Position numbers and translations under genes: made by a program. Of a DNA stretch of 64,000 bases, positions 42,771-53,073 are shown piece by piece. Source of the stretch: Nocardia aurea (GTDB lineage: Bacteria > Actinomycetota > Actinomycetes > Mycobacteriales > Mycobacteriaceae); assembly GCF_003123685.1 (NCBI RefSeq), contig NZ_QCYJ01000029.1:124001-188000 (forward strand), given 5' to 3'. The number at the start of each line of letters is the position of its first letter. The first letter of the stretch is position 1. A model generated the notes under the pieces. The model saw only the letters and a program-made list of their open reading frames with translations, did no database searches and was not told the origin of the DNA.

Positions 42771-44018
42771 TCAGAAAGTAAGCGGAGCGGACGGAGGGAA
42801 TACGACCGGCAGCGTCGTCAGGGCGCGGTGGAATGGTCCGGGACGCCAGATCAACTGATCCTTGGGGACCGCGAGTCGTATTTCCGGGAGGGTGTCCAGG
42901 AGTTGGTCGATGACGTCCTGGGCGAGCAACAATCCGTACGGGCGGGCTTGCACGGGGCAGGCGTGATCACCGGTGCTGAACGCGAGATTCCATCCGTTGT
43001 CCAGGAATTCGCCCGTGTTCATCTCCGGGTCGGTATTGCACGCGGCCATGCTGATGATGACCGGCTGATCGGCGGGCAGCCACGTATCCTCGATCAGGAT
43101 CGGTTGCCGCGGATAGGTGATGCAGTAGTTCGCCATCGGCGGGTCGGTCGCCAGCCGCTCGTCGATGGCGGTCTTGGTGGAGACGTGCAGGCTGTTGCCG
43201 TCTCCGAAGCGGGAGTCGGTGAGCATCAGCAGCAGTGTGTTGGCGATGAGATTCACCGGCGGTTCCACACCGGCCGCGAACAGCAGCACCAGCTGATGGA
43301 CCATCTCCTCGTCGGTCAGTCCCGCCGGATCCTGGATCAGCCTGGTGGCGACATCGTCGCCGGGATGCTCGCGCTTGAGCAGCGTGAGGTCGGTCAACGC
43401 GCTGCCCATGATCGCATTGACCGTCTCGGTGTCGACGCCATCGAACATCGCCGCGCTGGCCTCCGCGACCCGCGCGCCGATCTCCGGCGGACATCCGAGT
43501 ACCTGGCAGAAGACGGAGAAGACCAGCGGCAGAGCGTACTGGTTCAAGATGTCGGCACTGCCGTCGCGGCAGAATGTGTTGACGATCGGGATGGCTGATC
43601 GCTCCACCATGGCACGCAGGGAGTTCAGATCGATCCCGGTCAGGGCGTCACTGATGGCTTTGCGATAGCGGGTGTGCTTCTCACCGCTGGTCCGGATCGC
43701 GTTCGGCCGGTATTCGACCATCGGCATGATCGGGATATCGGCGGGCACGGTCTTCTGCCAGGTGCTGGGATCGGCGGGAAATCGGTCGGAGTCGTTGAGG
43801 ATGCGGACGGCGGTCCGATAGTTGATGACCAGGGTGGCCGGTACCCCCGGCCACATCTCGACGGGCACCAGCGGTCCGTAGTCGCGACGCATCCGCCGGT
43901 AGGCCCCGTGGGGATCGGCCGCGAACTCGGCGCTGTAGATGGGGATTCGAGGTCCATCGACCTCGATCGGCGAGATTGATTCGGCAGTAGCACCCTGATG
44001 CGTGTGCTGCGGATACAC
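42771..44018 (-). CDS. atypical cytochrome P450 lacking ExxR
   Basis: This is a 415-aa P450 from GTG 44018 (GGAG 5 nt upstream). The heme loop is FSTGDHACPVQ with Cys354; the usual Gly two residues after Cys is Val. In helix K the ExxR motif is E287-R-L-A290, so the Arg is gone. In helix I the usual acid-Thr pair is E252-Pro253. TDPPMAN and ACNTDPEMN match P450s found in actinobacterial conservons, but no conservon genes are here. Heme binding looks possible, while normal oxygen activation is doubtful. Confidence 0.88.
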   Translation of the reverse strand: MYPQHTHQGATAESISPIEVDGPRIPIYSAEFAADPHGAYRRMRRDYGPLVPVEMWPGVPATLVINYRTAVRILNDSDRFPADPSTWQKTVPADIPIMPMVEYRPNAIRTSGEKHTRYRKAISDALTGIDLNSLRAMVERSAIPIVNTFCRDGSADILNQYALPLVFSVFCQVLGCPPEIGARVAEASAAMFDGVDTETVNAIMGSALTDLTLLKREHPGDDVATRLIQDPAGLTDEEMVHQLVLLFAAGVEPPVNLIANTLLLMLTDSRFGDGNSLHVSTKTAIDERLATDPPMANYCITYPRQPILIEDTWLPADQPVIISMAACNTDPEMNTGEFLDNGWNLAFSTGDHACPVQARPYGLLLAQDVIDQLLDTLPEIRLAVPKDQLIWRPGPFHRALTTLPVVFPPSAPLTF

Positions 44019-44271
44019 GTGGTCTCCTTGATATCGGTTGCGGCAGCATAGTACCCGCGACGAGGCCTGCGCGAAGGCTGTCGGGTTGCCGCGTGTTGTT
44101 CGGTACCGAGAGAGTCCGTCGCCGATGATCGGCGTGTGATTTTTCCGGCGTGCCGTCCACCGCCCGGACGCCGCCGCGACAGGACTTCGCAACGGCGACA
44201 CAGGCTTCGGCGGCCCCGCGTTCGGACAGGTCGTCCGCCCCGAGGCGACCTGCCCGGATGCTGGTACCCGA
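44019..44271. other. intergenic, no gene seen
   Basis: This 253-nt region separates two minus-strand genes (acyl-CoA oxidase-like, P450). It contains the P450 promoter region. No gene or strong hairpin was seen. Confidence 0.45.
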
Positions 44272-46044
44272 TCAGAGGCCGCGCGTGTCCTTGATTCGGG
44301 AGTCCCACGCGGCGGGCAGATCATCGGAAAGCACCGGAGCGCCGAGGATTTCGTCGTCGAAATCGAACGCTTCCAGCACCGCGGGCAGGTTGTCGGCGAG
44401 GTTGTCGACGGCCCGACGCAGCTGCTGCTCGATCGTGGCGACAGCGGCGATGTCGAGCAGACCTCGGGTGAGGTACCACGCGGCATGTCGATCGAGGTAC
44501 TGCAACGCGAAAACGTCACGGGCGGCAGCGATCTCGACATGATCGTCGGCACGTTCGTCGAGCAATCGCAGCGCTTCCGCGGCGCAGTACGCTTCGGAGA
44601 GGCCGATCGCCTCCGGAATGATCGCCAACCGATCGGCGAGCGCGGACGTGGCCAGATGCCGCTGGGCCTCCTGCGCGATGGTCAGAGTGCGGGCGTCGAG
44701 CAGGCGCGCGCGGTCGCCGGCGTCGGCGGGATCGTGCAGGGTCGGTGCGGGCGGCGGGGTACCCGCGAGTTGCCTGGCCAGTACCCGTCCCGCCACGGAG
44801 CCGAGTACGTGGCAGTCGCCTTCGCCGGTGATCGCCGCGTGGCAGACGCCGAGATAGTCGGCGACGCGGTTGGCGCTGAACATGCCCTGTGCGCCCATCT
44901 TGATGCGACAGTGCGTGACGGTCTCCAACGCGTGCGGCTGAATGAAATGCTTGGCCAGCATCACCGAGACGACGGTGTCGCGATCGGTGAGATCGCTGCT
45001 TGCGAGGCGGGTCTTGATCTCGTTGCCGTACACGGTGCGGGCGATGGTGCCCGCGAGATCGGTGAGCAGGGTGTCGCGCACGTGTGGAATCTCGACCATG
45101 AACGGGCTGTCGACGGGTGTCAACGGCACCAGTCGCTTGGCCGCGTAGCGCAACGCGATGTAGAGCGACGCGCGTGCCGAGGCGTTCAGGCACGACGAGA
45201 GCGCCAGTCGGCCCACGGTGAGCTGGCTGATCGCCGAGGCGAACGAGCGTTTCCTGCTGCTCTCGTCGCGCCAGGTCAGCACACCCTCGTCGTCGATGGT
45301 GGCCAGATCGTTGCTCAGCCAGGCGCTGCGATCGACGCGCAGTTTGTCGAAACCGATGACCGAGTTGTCCATGATGACCAACGGCTGATGGTCGAGTTGG
45401 GTGATCGTCACGCCGGGGCACGGGTCACCGTTGGCGTCGCGTAGTCGTGCCGTGAACAGGTGCACGCCTTGGTCGATGCCCGCCGCGTCGATGAACCGCG
45501 CGCCGATGACGCAGACCCGGGCGACCGGAATACCCACGCTCGGCATGAATTTGCGCGCTCGCGGGCTCGGGGTGTCGAGCACGAACCCGGCACCGTCCCA
45601 GGTCGCGGTGGTCTGCATGAAGCCGATATTGGAGCCGCATCCGTATTCGGTGAGCAGCATGACTCCGATGCTCGACGCGTCGTCCAGATCCTGGAGATAC
45701 GGTGCGGCGGAATCGGAATCGGTCAGCGTGGCGAGGCTTCCCGAAGCCAGGTTGTAGTGACCGGAGATGAGCGGAATCAGATCGGTCGCCAGAATCGCGG
45801 ACCAGTCGAAGACCGCGAAGAGTTCGGGCAGATCGGTCGCGACATCGCGAGTGCTACCGATCTCCGCGACCAGATTGCGAAGCTGGTCGTAGGCGTTCTT
45901 CCGCCGCTGTTCCTGGCTCTGTTTCTCCGTGACGGCGAAGTCCGGGTTGATCAGAACCTTTTGCAGCTGTTGGTGAAACTGTCTGTCGCCGTGCCGAAAG
46001 ATATCGGCCAATGATGTGCGTCCGTCGGATCCGTGCGTTAGCAT
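44272..46044 (-). CDS. acyl-CoA oxidase/dehydrogenase-like flavoprotein
   Basis: This is a 590-aa protein of the acyl-CoA oxidase type, longer than ordinary dehydrogenases (about 390 aa). It has LLTEYGCGSN, close to the TE-GHGSN motif of this group, PFMVEIPHVRDTLL, HCRIKMGAQGMFSANRVADYL and GEGDCHVLGSVAGRVLARQL. ATG 46044 follows GGAGG. It would oxidise acyl-CoA to enoyl-CoA with FAD. The P450 gene lies downstream in the same direction. Confidence 0.85.
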   Translation of the reverse strand: MLTHGSDGRTSLADIFRHGDRQFHQQLQKVLINPDFAVTEKQSQEQRRKNAYDQLRNLVAEIGSTRDVATDLPELFAVFDWSAILATDLIPLISGHYNLASGSLATLTDSDSAAPYLQDLDDASSIGVMLLTEYGCGSNIGFMQTTATWDGAGFVLDTPSPRARKFMPSVGIPVARVCVIGARFIDAAGIDQGVHLFTARLRDANGDPCPGVTITQLDHQPLVIMDNSVIGFDKLRVDRSAWLSNDLATIDDEGVLTWRDESSRKRSFASAISQLTVGRLALSSCLNASARASLYIALRYAAKRLVPLTPVDSPFMVEIPHVRDTLLTDLAGTIARTVYGNEIKTRLASSDLTDRDTVVSVMLAKHFIQPHALETVTHCRIKMGAQGMFSANRVADYLGVCHAAITGEGDCHVLGSVAGRVLARQLAGTPPPAPTLHDPADAGDRARLLDARTLTIAQEAQRHLATSALADRLAIIPEAIGLSEAYCAAEALRLLDERADDHVEIAAARDVFALQYLDRHAAWYLTRGLLDIAAVATIEQQLRRAVDNLADNLPAVLEAFDFDDEILGAPVLSDDLPAAWDSRIKDTRGL

Positions 46045-47196
46045 GGTCGCCTCCTACTTGTTTCCGAACCCAGCGGCCACGGATCGGCCGTCGGGCATGA
46101 CTGGACTATCGCCGCCGAACCTCGATGCACCCGGACTCGGCGGTCGCCGCGCTGGCACGCGGTTCGCAGCCGGTATCGGGACGGAGGAGCCGGACGATCA
46201 CCCGTCGAGAGTCGTTGCACCACATACCCTGTGGTGAGATTTCGTTCCGCTACCCCGGGCCATCGGTATGCGGAAACCGCGTGGTGCGGGCCACATGCGG
46301 TCGGGATGGGTGGGACGCGGACGGAATGTCCCCGAGATCACTCGCGTTCGCGTGCGAATCCATCACCACCTTCTACGCGTCGTCGGTTCCTCGACGGCGG
46401 CGAGATCGACCCCTCGAACCCTTTGCCCCGAATATGCCAGGAACAGAGAAGTTCTTCTCAGATGGTAGCAAGCATGAATGAAAACGCAACTGTGAGAACA
46501 TATTTCGGACTATGCGCGAATGTTCGCGAGCACGCCGAAATGCCCGCTTCGCGATTGTGGGCGAATCGCGATTACCCGGCATCGAATGTCGATGAACGGT
46601 GATCGCCGATAGCACATGATCTGTCGCGGGGGGACAATTACGGGTCATCCGGTATCGCCGTGGCGATTGAGGTCGCCCGCCGGATGCGGGCGTGCGGGGC
46701 CGGTGCCGTCGGGTCATCACCCACCTTCCAGCGATCCCCGGGGCGCGCGCTGAGTGCGCCATCACCGGAGCGACCGAGGATGGGTCGTCCGGGTAGTACG
46801 GGAAATCGTGGTTATCGGCCGAAAGTGCCTGGCGTGGAGAGCGCGACGCTCGAACGCGATCGTCGAGTCGCGCTGCCGCGCCTACCCGAATCGGGCAGCG
46901 GCGCTTGCTGAGAGGACGGTGGAAGCGCGCATCACAACGCTTCCCGACTCGGAATCACACATTGTCGAACTCCCCTGCTCATTGCCTGCGCGGCCGAATC
47001 CGTCACCGCACCCGAGGAATCCGACCGATCGTTCCGACAGCCGAAGTATTTTCGGGCTGCCGGGTTGAGATCATACCCATCGCGCACGAGTCATGCAGTT
47101 CGAACCATTCGACGGGGCAGCACGTCCCGGGCACGATCCGGTCGTCGTCGAGGGCGGCAGCGGCGAGATCCACTGTCCCGCACCGATAGAGCGGTG
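46045..47196. other. 1.15-kb region without a credible gene
   Basis: Several short open frames exist on both strands, but none has a good start, domain or consistent codon bias. The stretch 46440-46520 is AT-richer than its surroundings and contains a 14-bp palindrome (GAGAAG/CTTCTC, 46446-46459). It could be a decayed gene, a regulatory RNA or a promoter island. Confidence 0.6.
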
Positions 47197-47943
47197 TCAG
47201 CGGTTGTCGCGGCCCAGGGTGACCCGATACGTGTAGTGCTCGGGCAGAAAATGGCTGATCGACAGTTCGACCGGTTCGCCCAGATCGTTGGAGTAGAGCC
47301 GGTCGACGCGCAGCATGGGATGTCCGACGGGGCAGCCGAGCGCGTCGGCGACCTCGGCGTTGGCCGGGGCGACGGTGATGGACTGTTCGGCTTCGGCGAT
47401 CGGGCTGGCCAGGCGTGGGTCGAGCAGGCCGATGACGGTGGCGGTGCTCACCGCGCCCGCCTGGAGTTCGGGGACCTCGGCGAGCAGTTTCGCGCTGTGG
47501 GGTGTCAGGTGCAGGGAGGTGAGGACGAAGGGGACCTCGTCGTGCAGGCGGCGGAAGGTCAGTGAGTACTGGATGTCGGAGTCCAGCCGCAGTCGGCTCG
47601 CCGCGTCGATGTCGACCCGGCGCCGCATGGGGGTGACGATCTGCATGACCGTGTCCAGCGACAGGCTCATCAGGTCTTCGATGGAGCCGAGCCTGCGCAG
47701 GTAGCGTCCGCTGTCGGCGGCGGCGAAACTGCCGCGGCCGGGCACCCGGTAGACGATGCCCTCGGCGACGAGGTCGACGAAGGCCCGTCGGATCGTCTGC
47801 CTGCTGAGCCGGTACTGCTGGGCCAGTTCGGCTTCGGTGGGCAGGCGGACGCCGTCGGGGAATTCGCCCGCGCTGATCCGGGTGCGTAGCTCACTGGCCA
47901 CGAGCTGGTAGGCCGGCGCGGTGTCGCTGCGCTTCACGGTCAT
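47197..47943 (-). CDS. GntR-family regulator with UTRA domain
   Basis: This is a 248-aa HutC/UTRA-type regulator. The winged helix reads ELRTRISAGEFPDGVRLPTEAELAQQYRLSRQTIRRAFVDL, and the effector domain ends in LGRDNR. ATG 47943 (or 47955). It is the last gene of the CoA-transferase/acyl-CoA dehydrogenase operon, 46 nt after the dehydrogenase stop, and probably controls it. Confidence 0.9.
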   Translation of the reverse strand: MTVKRSDTAPAYQLVASELRTRISAGEFPDGVRLPTEAELAQQYRLSRQTIRRAFVDLVAEGIVYRVPGRGSFAAADSGRYLRRLGSIEDLMSLSLDTVMQIVTPMRRRVDIDAASRLRLDSDIQYSLTFRRLHDEVPFVLTSLHLTPHSAKLLAEVPELQAGAVSTATVIGLLDPRLASPIAEAEQSITVAPANAEVADALGCPVGHPMLRVDRLYSNDLGEPVELSISHFLPEHYTYRVTLGRDNR

Positions 47944-47989
47944 GGTGGCGGCCATCCTACCAGCGGGTTCGGCGGCGATTCGGCGCGGA

Positions 47990-49168
47990 TCATCCTGCGG
48001 GGCGCACCCGTTGGATCGGTTCGACGCCACGCTCGACGAGTTGCGCGGCGATGACATTGCGCTGGATCTCGTTGGTGCCCTCCCCGACGATCATCAGCGG
48101 CGCGTCACGGAAGTACCGCTCGACGGAGAATTCGGTGGAATAGCCGTGACCGCCGTGGATGCGGATGGCGGACAGGGCGATCTCCATGGCCGCTTCGGAG
48201 GCGAACAGTTTGGCCATTCCCGCTTCCATGTCGCAGCGCTGCCCGGCGTCGAATCGGTCGGCGGCGGCGAGGGTCAACTGCCTGGCGGCCGCGAGTTTGG
48301 TTGCCATATCGGCGAGTTGGCTGCCGACGGCCTGATGTTTCCAGATCGGCACGCCGAAACTCTCACGCCCCTTGGCGTATTCGAGCGAGTCCTCCAGGGC
48401 GGCGCGGGCCACGCCCAGCGCGCGGGCGGCGACCTGGATGCGGCCGGTCTCGAGCCCCTTCATCATCTGGGCGAAGCCGCGTCCTTCCTCGCCGCCGAGC
48501 ACGCTGTCGAGGCCGATGCGGTAGTCCTGGAACGACAACTCGCAGCTCTCGACCCCCTTGTAGCCGAGTTTGGGCAGGTCTCGGGATACGGTGAGGCCGG
48601 GCCCGTGTTCGACGAGCAGGATCGACATGCCGGTGTGCCGGGGGACCGCGGCCGGGTCGGTCTTGCACAGCAGGGCGATCAGCCCGGAGCGGCGGGCATT
48701 GCTGATCCAGGTCTTGGATCCGTTGACGACGTACCGGTCGCCGTCGCGGCGCGCGACGGTGGTCATGGCCTGGAGATCCGATCCGCCCGACGGTTCGGTC
48801 AACGCCATGGTGGCGCGGATCTCCCCGGTCGCCATGCGCGGCAGGTACCGGCGCTTCTGTTCCTCGGTGCCGAAGGCCAGCAATAGTTTCGCGACCACCG
48901 TGTGCCCGCCCATCGCACCGGCCAAGCTCATCCAGCCGCGCGCCAATTCCTCGGTGACGTGCACGTAGCACGGCATCGACACCGAGGCCCCGCCGTATTC
49001 CTCGGGAATCGCCAGTCCGTAGATGCCGATCCGCTTCATGTGCTCGATCAGCGCCTCGGGGTATTCGTTGGCGCGTTCGAGTTCGGCGACGACGGGTTTC
49101 ACCTCGCGGTCGACGAACTGGCGGACGGTGGTGACGAGGAACAGTTCCTCGTCGGTGAGAGCGGTCAT
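47990..49168 (-). CDS. acyl-CoA dehydrogenase
   Basis: This is a 392-aa FAD-dependent acyl-CoA dehydrogenase. It has MALTEPSGGSDLQAM, TWISNARRSGLIALL, ALGVARAALEDSLEYAKGRESFG, IRIHGGHGYSTEFSVERYFRDA and the C-terminal GEGTNEIQRNVIA. The catalytic Glu is expected in the Y-E region before the last motif but is not certain here. It follows the CoA-transferase gene by 24 nt. Confidence 0.92.
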   Translation of the reverse strand: MTALTDEELFLVTTVRQFVDREVKPVVAELERANEYPEALIEHMKRIGIYGLAIPEEYGGASVSMPCYVHVTEELARGWMSLAGAMGGHTVVAKLLLAFGTEEQKRRYLPRMATGEIRATMALTEPSGGSDLQAMTTVARRDGDRYVVNGSKTWISNARRSGLIALLCKTDPAAVPRHTGMSILLVEHGPGLTVSRDLPKLGYKGVESCELSFQDYRIGLDSVLGGEEGRGFAQMMKGLETGRIQVAARALGVARAALEDSLEYAKGRESFGVPIWKHQAVGSQLADMATKLAAARQLTLAAADRFDAGQRCDMEAGMAKLFASEAAMEIALSAIRIHGGHGYSTEFSVERYFRDAPLMIVGEGTNEIQRNVIAAQLVERGVEPIQRVRPAG

Positions 49169-49192
49169 CGTCGTGATCTCCGTTCGGATGGG

Positions 49193-50383
49193 TCAGATGG
49201 TTCGGTCCGCGCGCAGCCGCGCGATGTCGGCGTCGGTGTAGCCGAGTTCGGCCAGGATGTCGGTGGTGTGCGCGCCGACATCGGGAATCGGTCCCATCAC
49301 CGCGGGCACACCGCCCAGGATCGCGGGCGGCAGGGGTGCGCGGATCGGTCCGGCCGGGGTCTGGATCTCGCGCCAGCGGTCGCGTTCGACCAGGGCGGGG
49401 TGGTCGAGGAATTCGGCCACGGAATTCATCTGCGCGTTGGCCACACCGGTCCGGTCGAGCAGGGCATAGGTCTGCGCGGTCGTCAGTGTCGAGAGTCGGG
49501 CGGTGATCAGGGCGTTGCATTCGGCACGGTGGGCCACACGCGCGGAATTGGTCGCGAAACGCGCGTCGGTGGCCAGGGCGGGATCCTCGAGCACTTCGGT
49601 GCAGAAGGCGGCCCATTCGCGTTCGTTCTGGATGGCGAGCAGGACGGTGCCGTCGGCGGTGTCGAAGGGGCCGTAGGGCGCGACCGTCGCGTGTTCGGCG
49701 CCGAAGCGGGCGGGCTGGTTTCCGCTGTTGTCGGTGTAGTACAGCGGCGAGCCCATCCATTCGGTCAGCGCGTCGAACAGGGAGACCCGCACCGGTGTGG
49801 CGACGCCGGTGCGCAGGCGGTGCAGCAGGGCGGTGAGGACGCCGGAGTAGGCGTACATTCCGGCGGCGATATCGGCGACGGAGATGCCGACCTTGGCCGG
49901 TGTCTCGGGCGGGCCGGTCAGTGACAGCAGTCCGGTTTCGGCCTGGACGAGCAGGTCGTAGGCTTTGCGGTCGGTCGAGGACCCGCCGCTGCCGTATCCG
50001 GAGATATCGCAGACGATCAGGTCCGGGTAGCGCCGGGCGAGCGAGTCGGCGTCGAGCCCGAGCCTGGCCGTCGCGCCGGGGCCGAGATTCTGCACGAGCA
50101 CGTCGGCACCGGCGACCAGGCGTTCGAGGATCTCGCGGCCGCGATCGGATTTCAGGTCCAGCGTCAGGGATTCCTTGGAGCGGTTGAGCCAGACGAAGTA
50201 GCTGGATTGGCCGAGCACGCTCTCGTCGTAGCGGCGGGCGAAGTCTCCGACTTCCGGGCGTTCGATCTTGATGACGCGGGCGCCGAGGTCGGCGAGTTGA
50301 CGGGTCGCGAAGGGGGCGGCCACCGCCTGTTCCAGGCTCACCACGGTGATGCCCTCCAGGGGAGGGCGGGCCGATGCGGTCAC
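49193..50383 (-). CDS. CaiB/BaiF (family III) CoA-transferase
   Basis: This is a 396-aa CoA-transferase from GTG 50383 (AAAGGAAA upstream). Landmarks are LEQAVAAPFATRQLADLGARVIKIERP, NLGPGATARLGLD, and AYDLLVQAETGLL with the expected active-site Asp. It activates a carboxylic acid for the following acyl-CoA dehydrogenase. It is divergent from the aldehyde dehydrogenase gene. Confidence 0.92.
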   Translation of the reverse strand: MTASARPPLEGITVVSLEQAVAAPFATRQLADLGARVIKIERPEVGDFARRYDESVLGQSSYFVWLNRSKESLTLDLKSDRGREILERLVAGADVLVQNLGPGATARLGLDADSLARRYPDLIVCDISGYGSGGSSTDRKAYDLLVQAETGLLSLTGPPETPAKVGISVADIAAGMYAYSGVLTALLHRLRTGVATPVRVSLFDALTEWMGSPLYYTDNSGNQPARFGAEHATVAPYGPFDTADGTVLLAIQNEREWAAFCTEVLEDPALATDARFATNSARVAHRAECNALITARLSTLTTAQTYALLDRTGVANAQMNSVAEFLDHPALVERDRWREIQTPAGPIRAPLPPAILGGVPAVMGPIPDVGAHTTDILAELGYTDADIARLRADRTI

Positions 50384-50586
50384 AGGTTTCCTTTCCGCCG
50401 ATACCGAACGCCCGATAATGTACGGCCAATTGTTGATCGGCGCATCCCCGACCCCGCCTGCTTGACCGATGGCCTTGAGCGGGCGCATATTGTGGTGCGC
50501 TCACCGGCTTGAATTCCGCCGTGACGACAGAGCCGTATGTTTCGCTTAATGGCCACACAAATATCGTGGCGGGTGAGGAGAACACC

Positions 50587-52014
50587 GTGGTGCAGATACT
50601 TCCTGCATACCTGAACGGGCAGGACTTCCCCGTGTCCGACACCTACGACAACATCGATCCCTCGACCGGCCGGTCGCTGGGACCGGTCGCCCGATGCGGT
50701 CCCGAACAGGTCGACGCGGCCGTGGCCGCCGCCCGCGCGGCACAGCGGAACTGGCGACTGACCTCCCCGGAGACCAGGGCGCGACTGCTGACCCGGATCG
50801 CGGATCTGATCGAACGCGACGCGGAGATACTCGCACGGCTGGAAAGCGAGGACACGGGCAAGCCGCTGAGTCAGGCCCGCGCCGACGCGACGGTCTGCGC
50901 CCGCTACTTCCGTTTCTACGGCCACGCCATCGACGCCTACCACGGCCTCGCGATCCCCCTCGAACCGGACCTGCACGCCTACACCCGCCGCGAACCGTTC
51001 GGCGTGACCGGCCATATCGTGGCCTGGAACTATCCGATGCAACTGATGGCCCGCGCGGTCGCGCCCGCCATCGCGACCGGTAACTGCGCCGTGGTCAAAC
51101 CGGCAGATGAGACGCCGCGCACGGCGATCGCCCTCGCGCGACTGGCCACCGAGGCCGGTCTGCCCGCCGGGGTGCTCGGTGTGGTCCCGGGGATCGGCGC
51201 CGAAGCCGGGGCGGCGCTGGCCGCGCACGAGGACGTCGACCACATCGGATTCGTCGGCTCCACCGAGATCGGGTCGCTGATCGCGCACGCCGCGGCCGAT
51301 CGGGTCGTGCCCGCCGTGCTGGAACTGGGCGGCAAATCCGCGCAGATCGTGTTCCCCGACGCGGATCTGGAGGTGGCGGCGACCTTCCTGACCAAGGCGA
51401 TCCTGCAGAACGCGGGCCAGACCTGTTCGGCGGGATCGCGGCTGCTGGTGCACACCTCCGTGCACGACGAGGTGATCTCGCGGGTGGCGGCGCGGTTCGC
51501 CGAGGTCGGTATCGGCCCCGGACTCGCCGACAGGGATCTGGGCCCACTGGTCTCACGTAAGCAGCAGGCCAGGGTCGCGGCCTTCCTCGACGGTCTGACC
51601 CAAGGCGAGATCGTCGTCGGTGGGTCCGCCCCGGACGAGGAGTCTCTGCGCGAGGGCGCCTACTTCGCGCCGACCCTCGTCGACGGTGTCGATCCGCGTT
51701 CCGAGATCGCCCAGCGAGAGATCTTCGGCCCGGTCCTGGTGGCGACCGCCTTCGACACCGAGGAGGAGGCGGTGGCCTTGGCGAACGGCACCGAGTACGC
51801 GCTGCTCGGCGCGATCTGGACGCGGGACCTGTCGCGCGCGCATCGGCTGGCCGCCGACATCCACGCGGGGCAGATCTATGTCAACACCTACGGTGCGGGC
51901 GGGGGAGTCGAGTTGCCCTTCGGCGGGTTCAAGAAGTCCGGATACGGACGCGAGAAGGGGTACGAGGCGCTGGACGCCTACACCCAGACCAAGACGGTGA
52001 TCGTCAGACTCTGA
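50587..52014 (+). CDS. NAD(P)-dependent aldehyde dehydrogenase
   Basis: This is a 475-aa ALDH from GTG 50587, preceded by GAGGAG. It has VAWNYPMQLMARAVAPAIATGN, GFVGSTEIGSLI, LELGGKSAQIVF (Glu) and AGQTCSAGSRLLV with the catalytic Cys. It oxidises an aldehyde to the acid that the neighbouring CoA-transferase could activate. No specific substrate is assigned. Confidence 0.93.
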   Translation: MVQILPAYLNGQDFPVSDTYDNIDPSTGRSLGPVARCGPEQVDAAVAAARAAQRNWRLTSPETRARLLTRIADLIERDAEILARLESEDTGKPLSQARADATVCARYFRFYGHAIDAYHGLAIPLEPDLHAYTRREPFGVTGHIVAWNYPMQLMARAVAPAIATGNCAVVKPADETPRTAIALARLATEAGLPAGVLGVVPGIGAEAGAALAAHEDVDHIGFVGSTEIGSLIAHAAADRVVPAVLELGGKSAQIVFPDADLEVAATFLTKAILQNAGQTCSAGSRLLVHTSVHDEVISRVAARFAEVGIGPGLADRDLGPLVSRKQQARVAAFLDGLTQGEIVVGGSAPDEESLREGAYFAPTLVDGVDPRSEIAQREIFGPVLVATAFDTEEEAVALANGTEYALLGAIWTRDLSRAHRLAADIHAGQIYVNTYGAGGGVELPFGGFKKSGYGREKGYEALDAYTQTKTVIVRL

Positions 52015-52230
52015 TCTCGCCGGAGATTAAATATCCGCAATCGTTTACATAATCGGCGTCGGCCGGATATGCTCCTCTCATCAGTAAGAATGCCATTCAC
52101 AGCCGGTGGCGCACGCGCGGCCCCGCGGTCGACGCCCCGGCTCGGCACCCCCGCCACATCCTCGGACCGACAGCTCGCGCCCGAGGAACGCCGGGAGTGC
52201 CGCCCTCGTCCCACCGCGGAAGGAAAATTC

Positions 52231-53037
52231 GTGATCGAGACCATCGCACTGTCCCCCGGCCTGGGAGTCGAGGTCCTCGGCGTCGACGATCTGCTCGAGC
52301 CCACGGTGGTCACCCGATGCCTCGAGGCGCTGAAATGGCGTGGCGTGCTGCTGATTCGCGGCCTGCACCTCGACGACGACGCCCAACTGGCGTTCAGTCG
52401 CGCGCTGGGCACGGTGCTCGCCCCCGGCGGCAAGGAGATCTTCACCGTCTCGCTGGACCGGTCGAAGAACCCGAACGCGGAATATCTCAAGGGCACGTTC
52501 CACTGGCATATCGACGACACCACCAACGATGTGCCCGCCAAGGCCACCGTGCTGACCGCGCGCCACGTCGCGATGGTCGGAGGCGGCACCGAATTCGCCA
52601 ACACCTACGCCGCCTACGAGAACCTGCCCGACCACGAACGCAAACGCTACGAGGGCCTGCGTGTGGTGCACAGCTTCGAGGCGGCGCAGAGACTCGTCGA
52701 TCCCGAACCCACCGAACGCCGGCTCGCGGGTCTGCGCTCGGTGCCGACGCACGAGACCTCGCTGGTGTGGAAACGTCGCGACGGGCGGCACTCGCTGGCC
52801 ATCGGCGCGACCGCGGACCACATCGTCGGCATGGACCCCGAGAGCAGCCGCGCGCTGCTGGACGAATTGCTGGCCTGGGCGACCCAGGAACGGTTCTGCT
52901 ACACCCACGACTGGCAGGTCGGCGACGTCGTGGTCTGGGACAACACCGGCATGCTGCATCGCGCGCTGCCGTACGACCCCGCCTCCGAACGCACCATGCA
53001 GCGCACCACCATCGCCGGAGAGGAACCGTGGGCGTGA
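52231..53037 (+). CDS. TauD/TfdA-type 2-oxoglutarate dioxygenase
   Basis: This is a 268-aa Fe(II)/2OG dioxygenase from GTG 52231 (GGAAGGA upstream). The iron motif is H93-x-D95 in FHWHIDDTTND and the distal His is in NTGMLHRALPY; R near the C-terminus (RTMQRTTI) would bind 2-oxoglutarate. It begins a four-gene operon (CMD-fold, HIBADH-like, unknown). Upstream, ATATCCG and CGGATAT arms flank about 30 nt near 52030. Confidence 0.9.
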   Translation: MIETIALSPGLGVEVLGVDDLLEPTVVTRCLEALKWRGVLLIRGLHLDDDAQLAFSRALGTVLAPGGKEIFTVSLDRSKNPNAEYLKGTFHWHIDDTTNDVPAKATVLTARHVAMVGGGTEFANTYAAYENLPDHERKRYEGLRVVHSFEAAQRLVDPEPTERRLAGLRSVPTHETSLVWKRRDGRHSLAIGATADHIVGMDPESSRALLDELLAWATQERFCYTHDWQVGDVVVWDNTGMLHRALPYDPASERTMQRTTIAGEEPWA

Positions 53038-53073
53038 TCCCGGCGACCACCCACCCGAAAGGCAAGGACAGCG

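Noticed and set aside
46125..47189. Several short open frames in the 1.15-kb gap
   Set aside because: Mutually overlapping, inconsistent codon bias, no recognisable domains.
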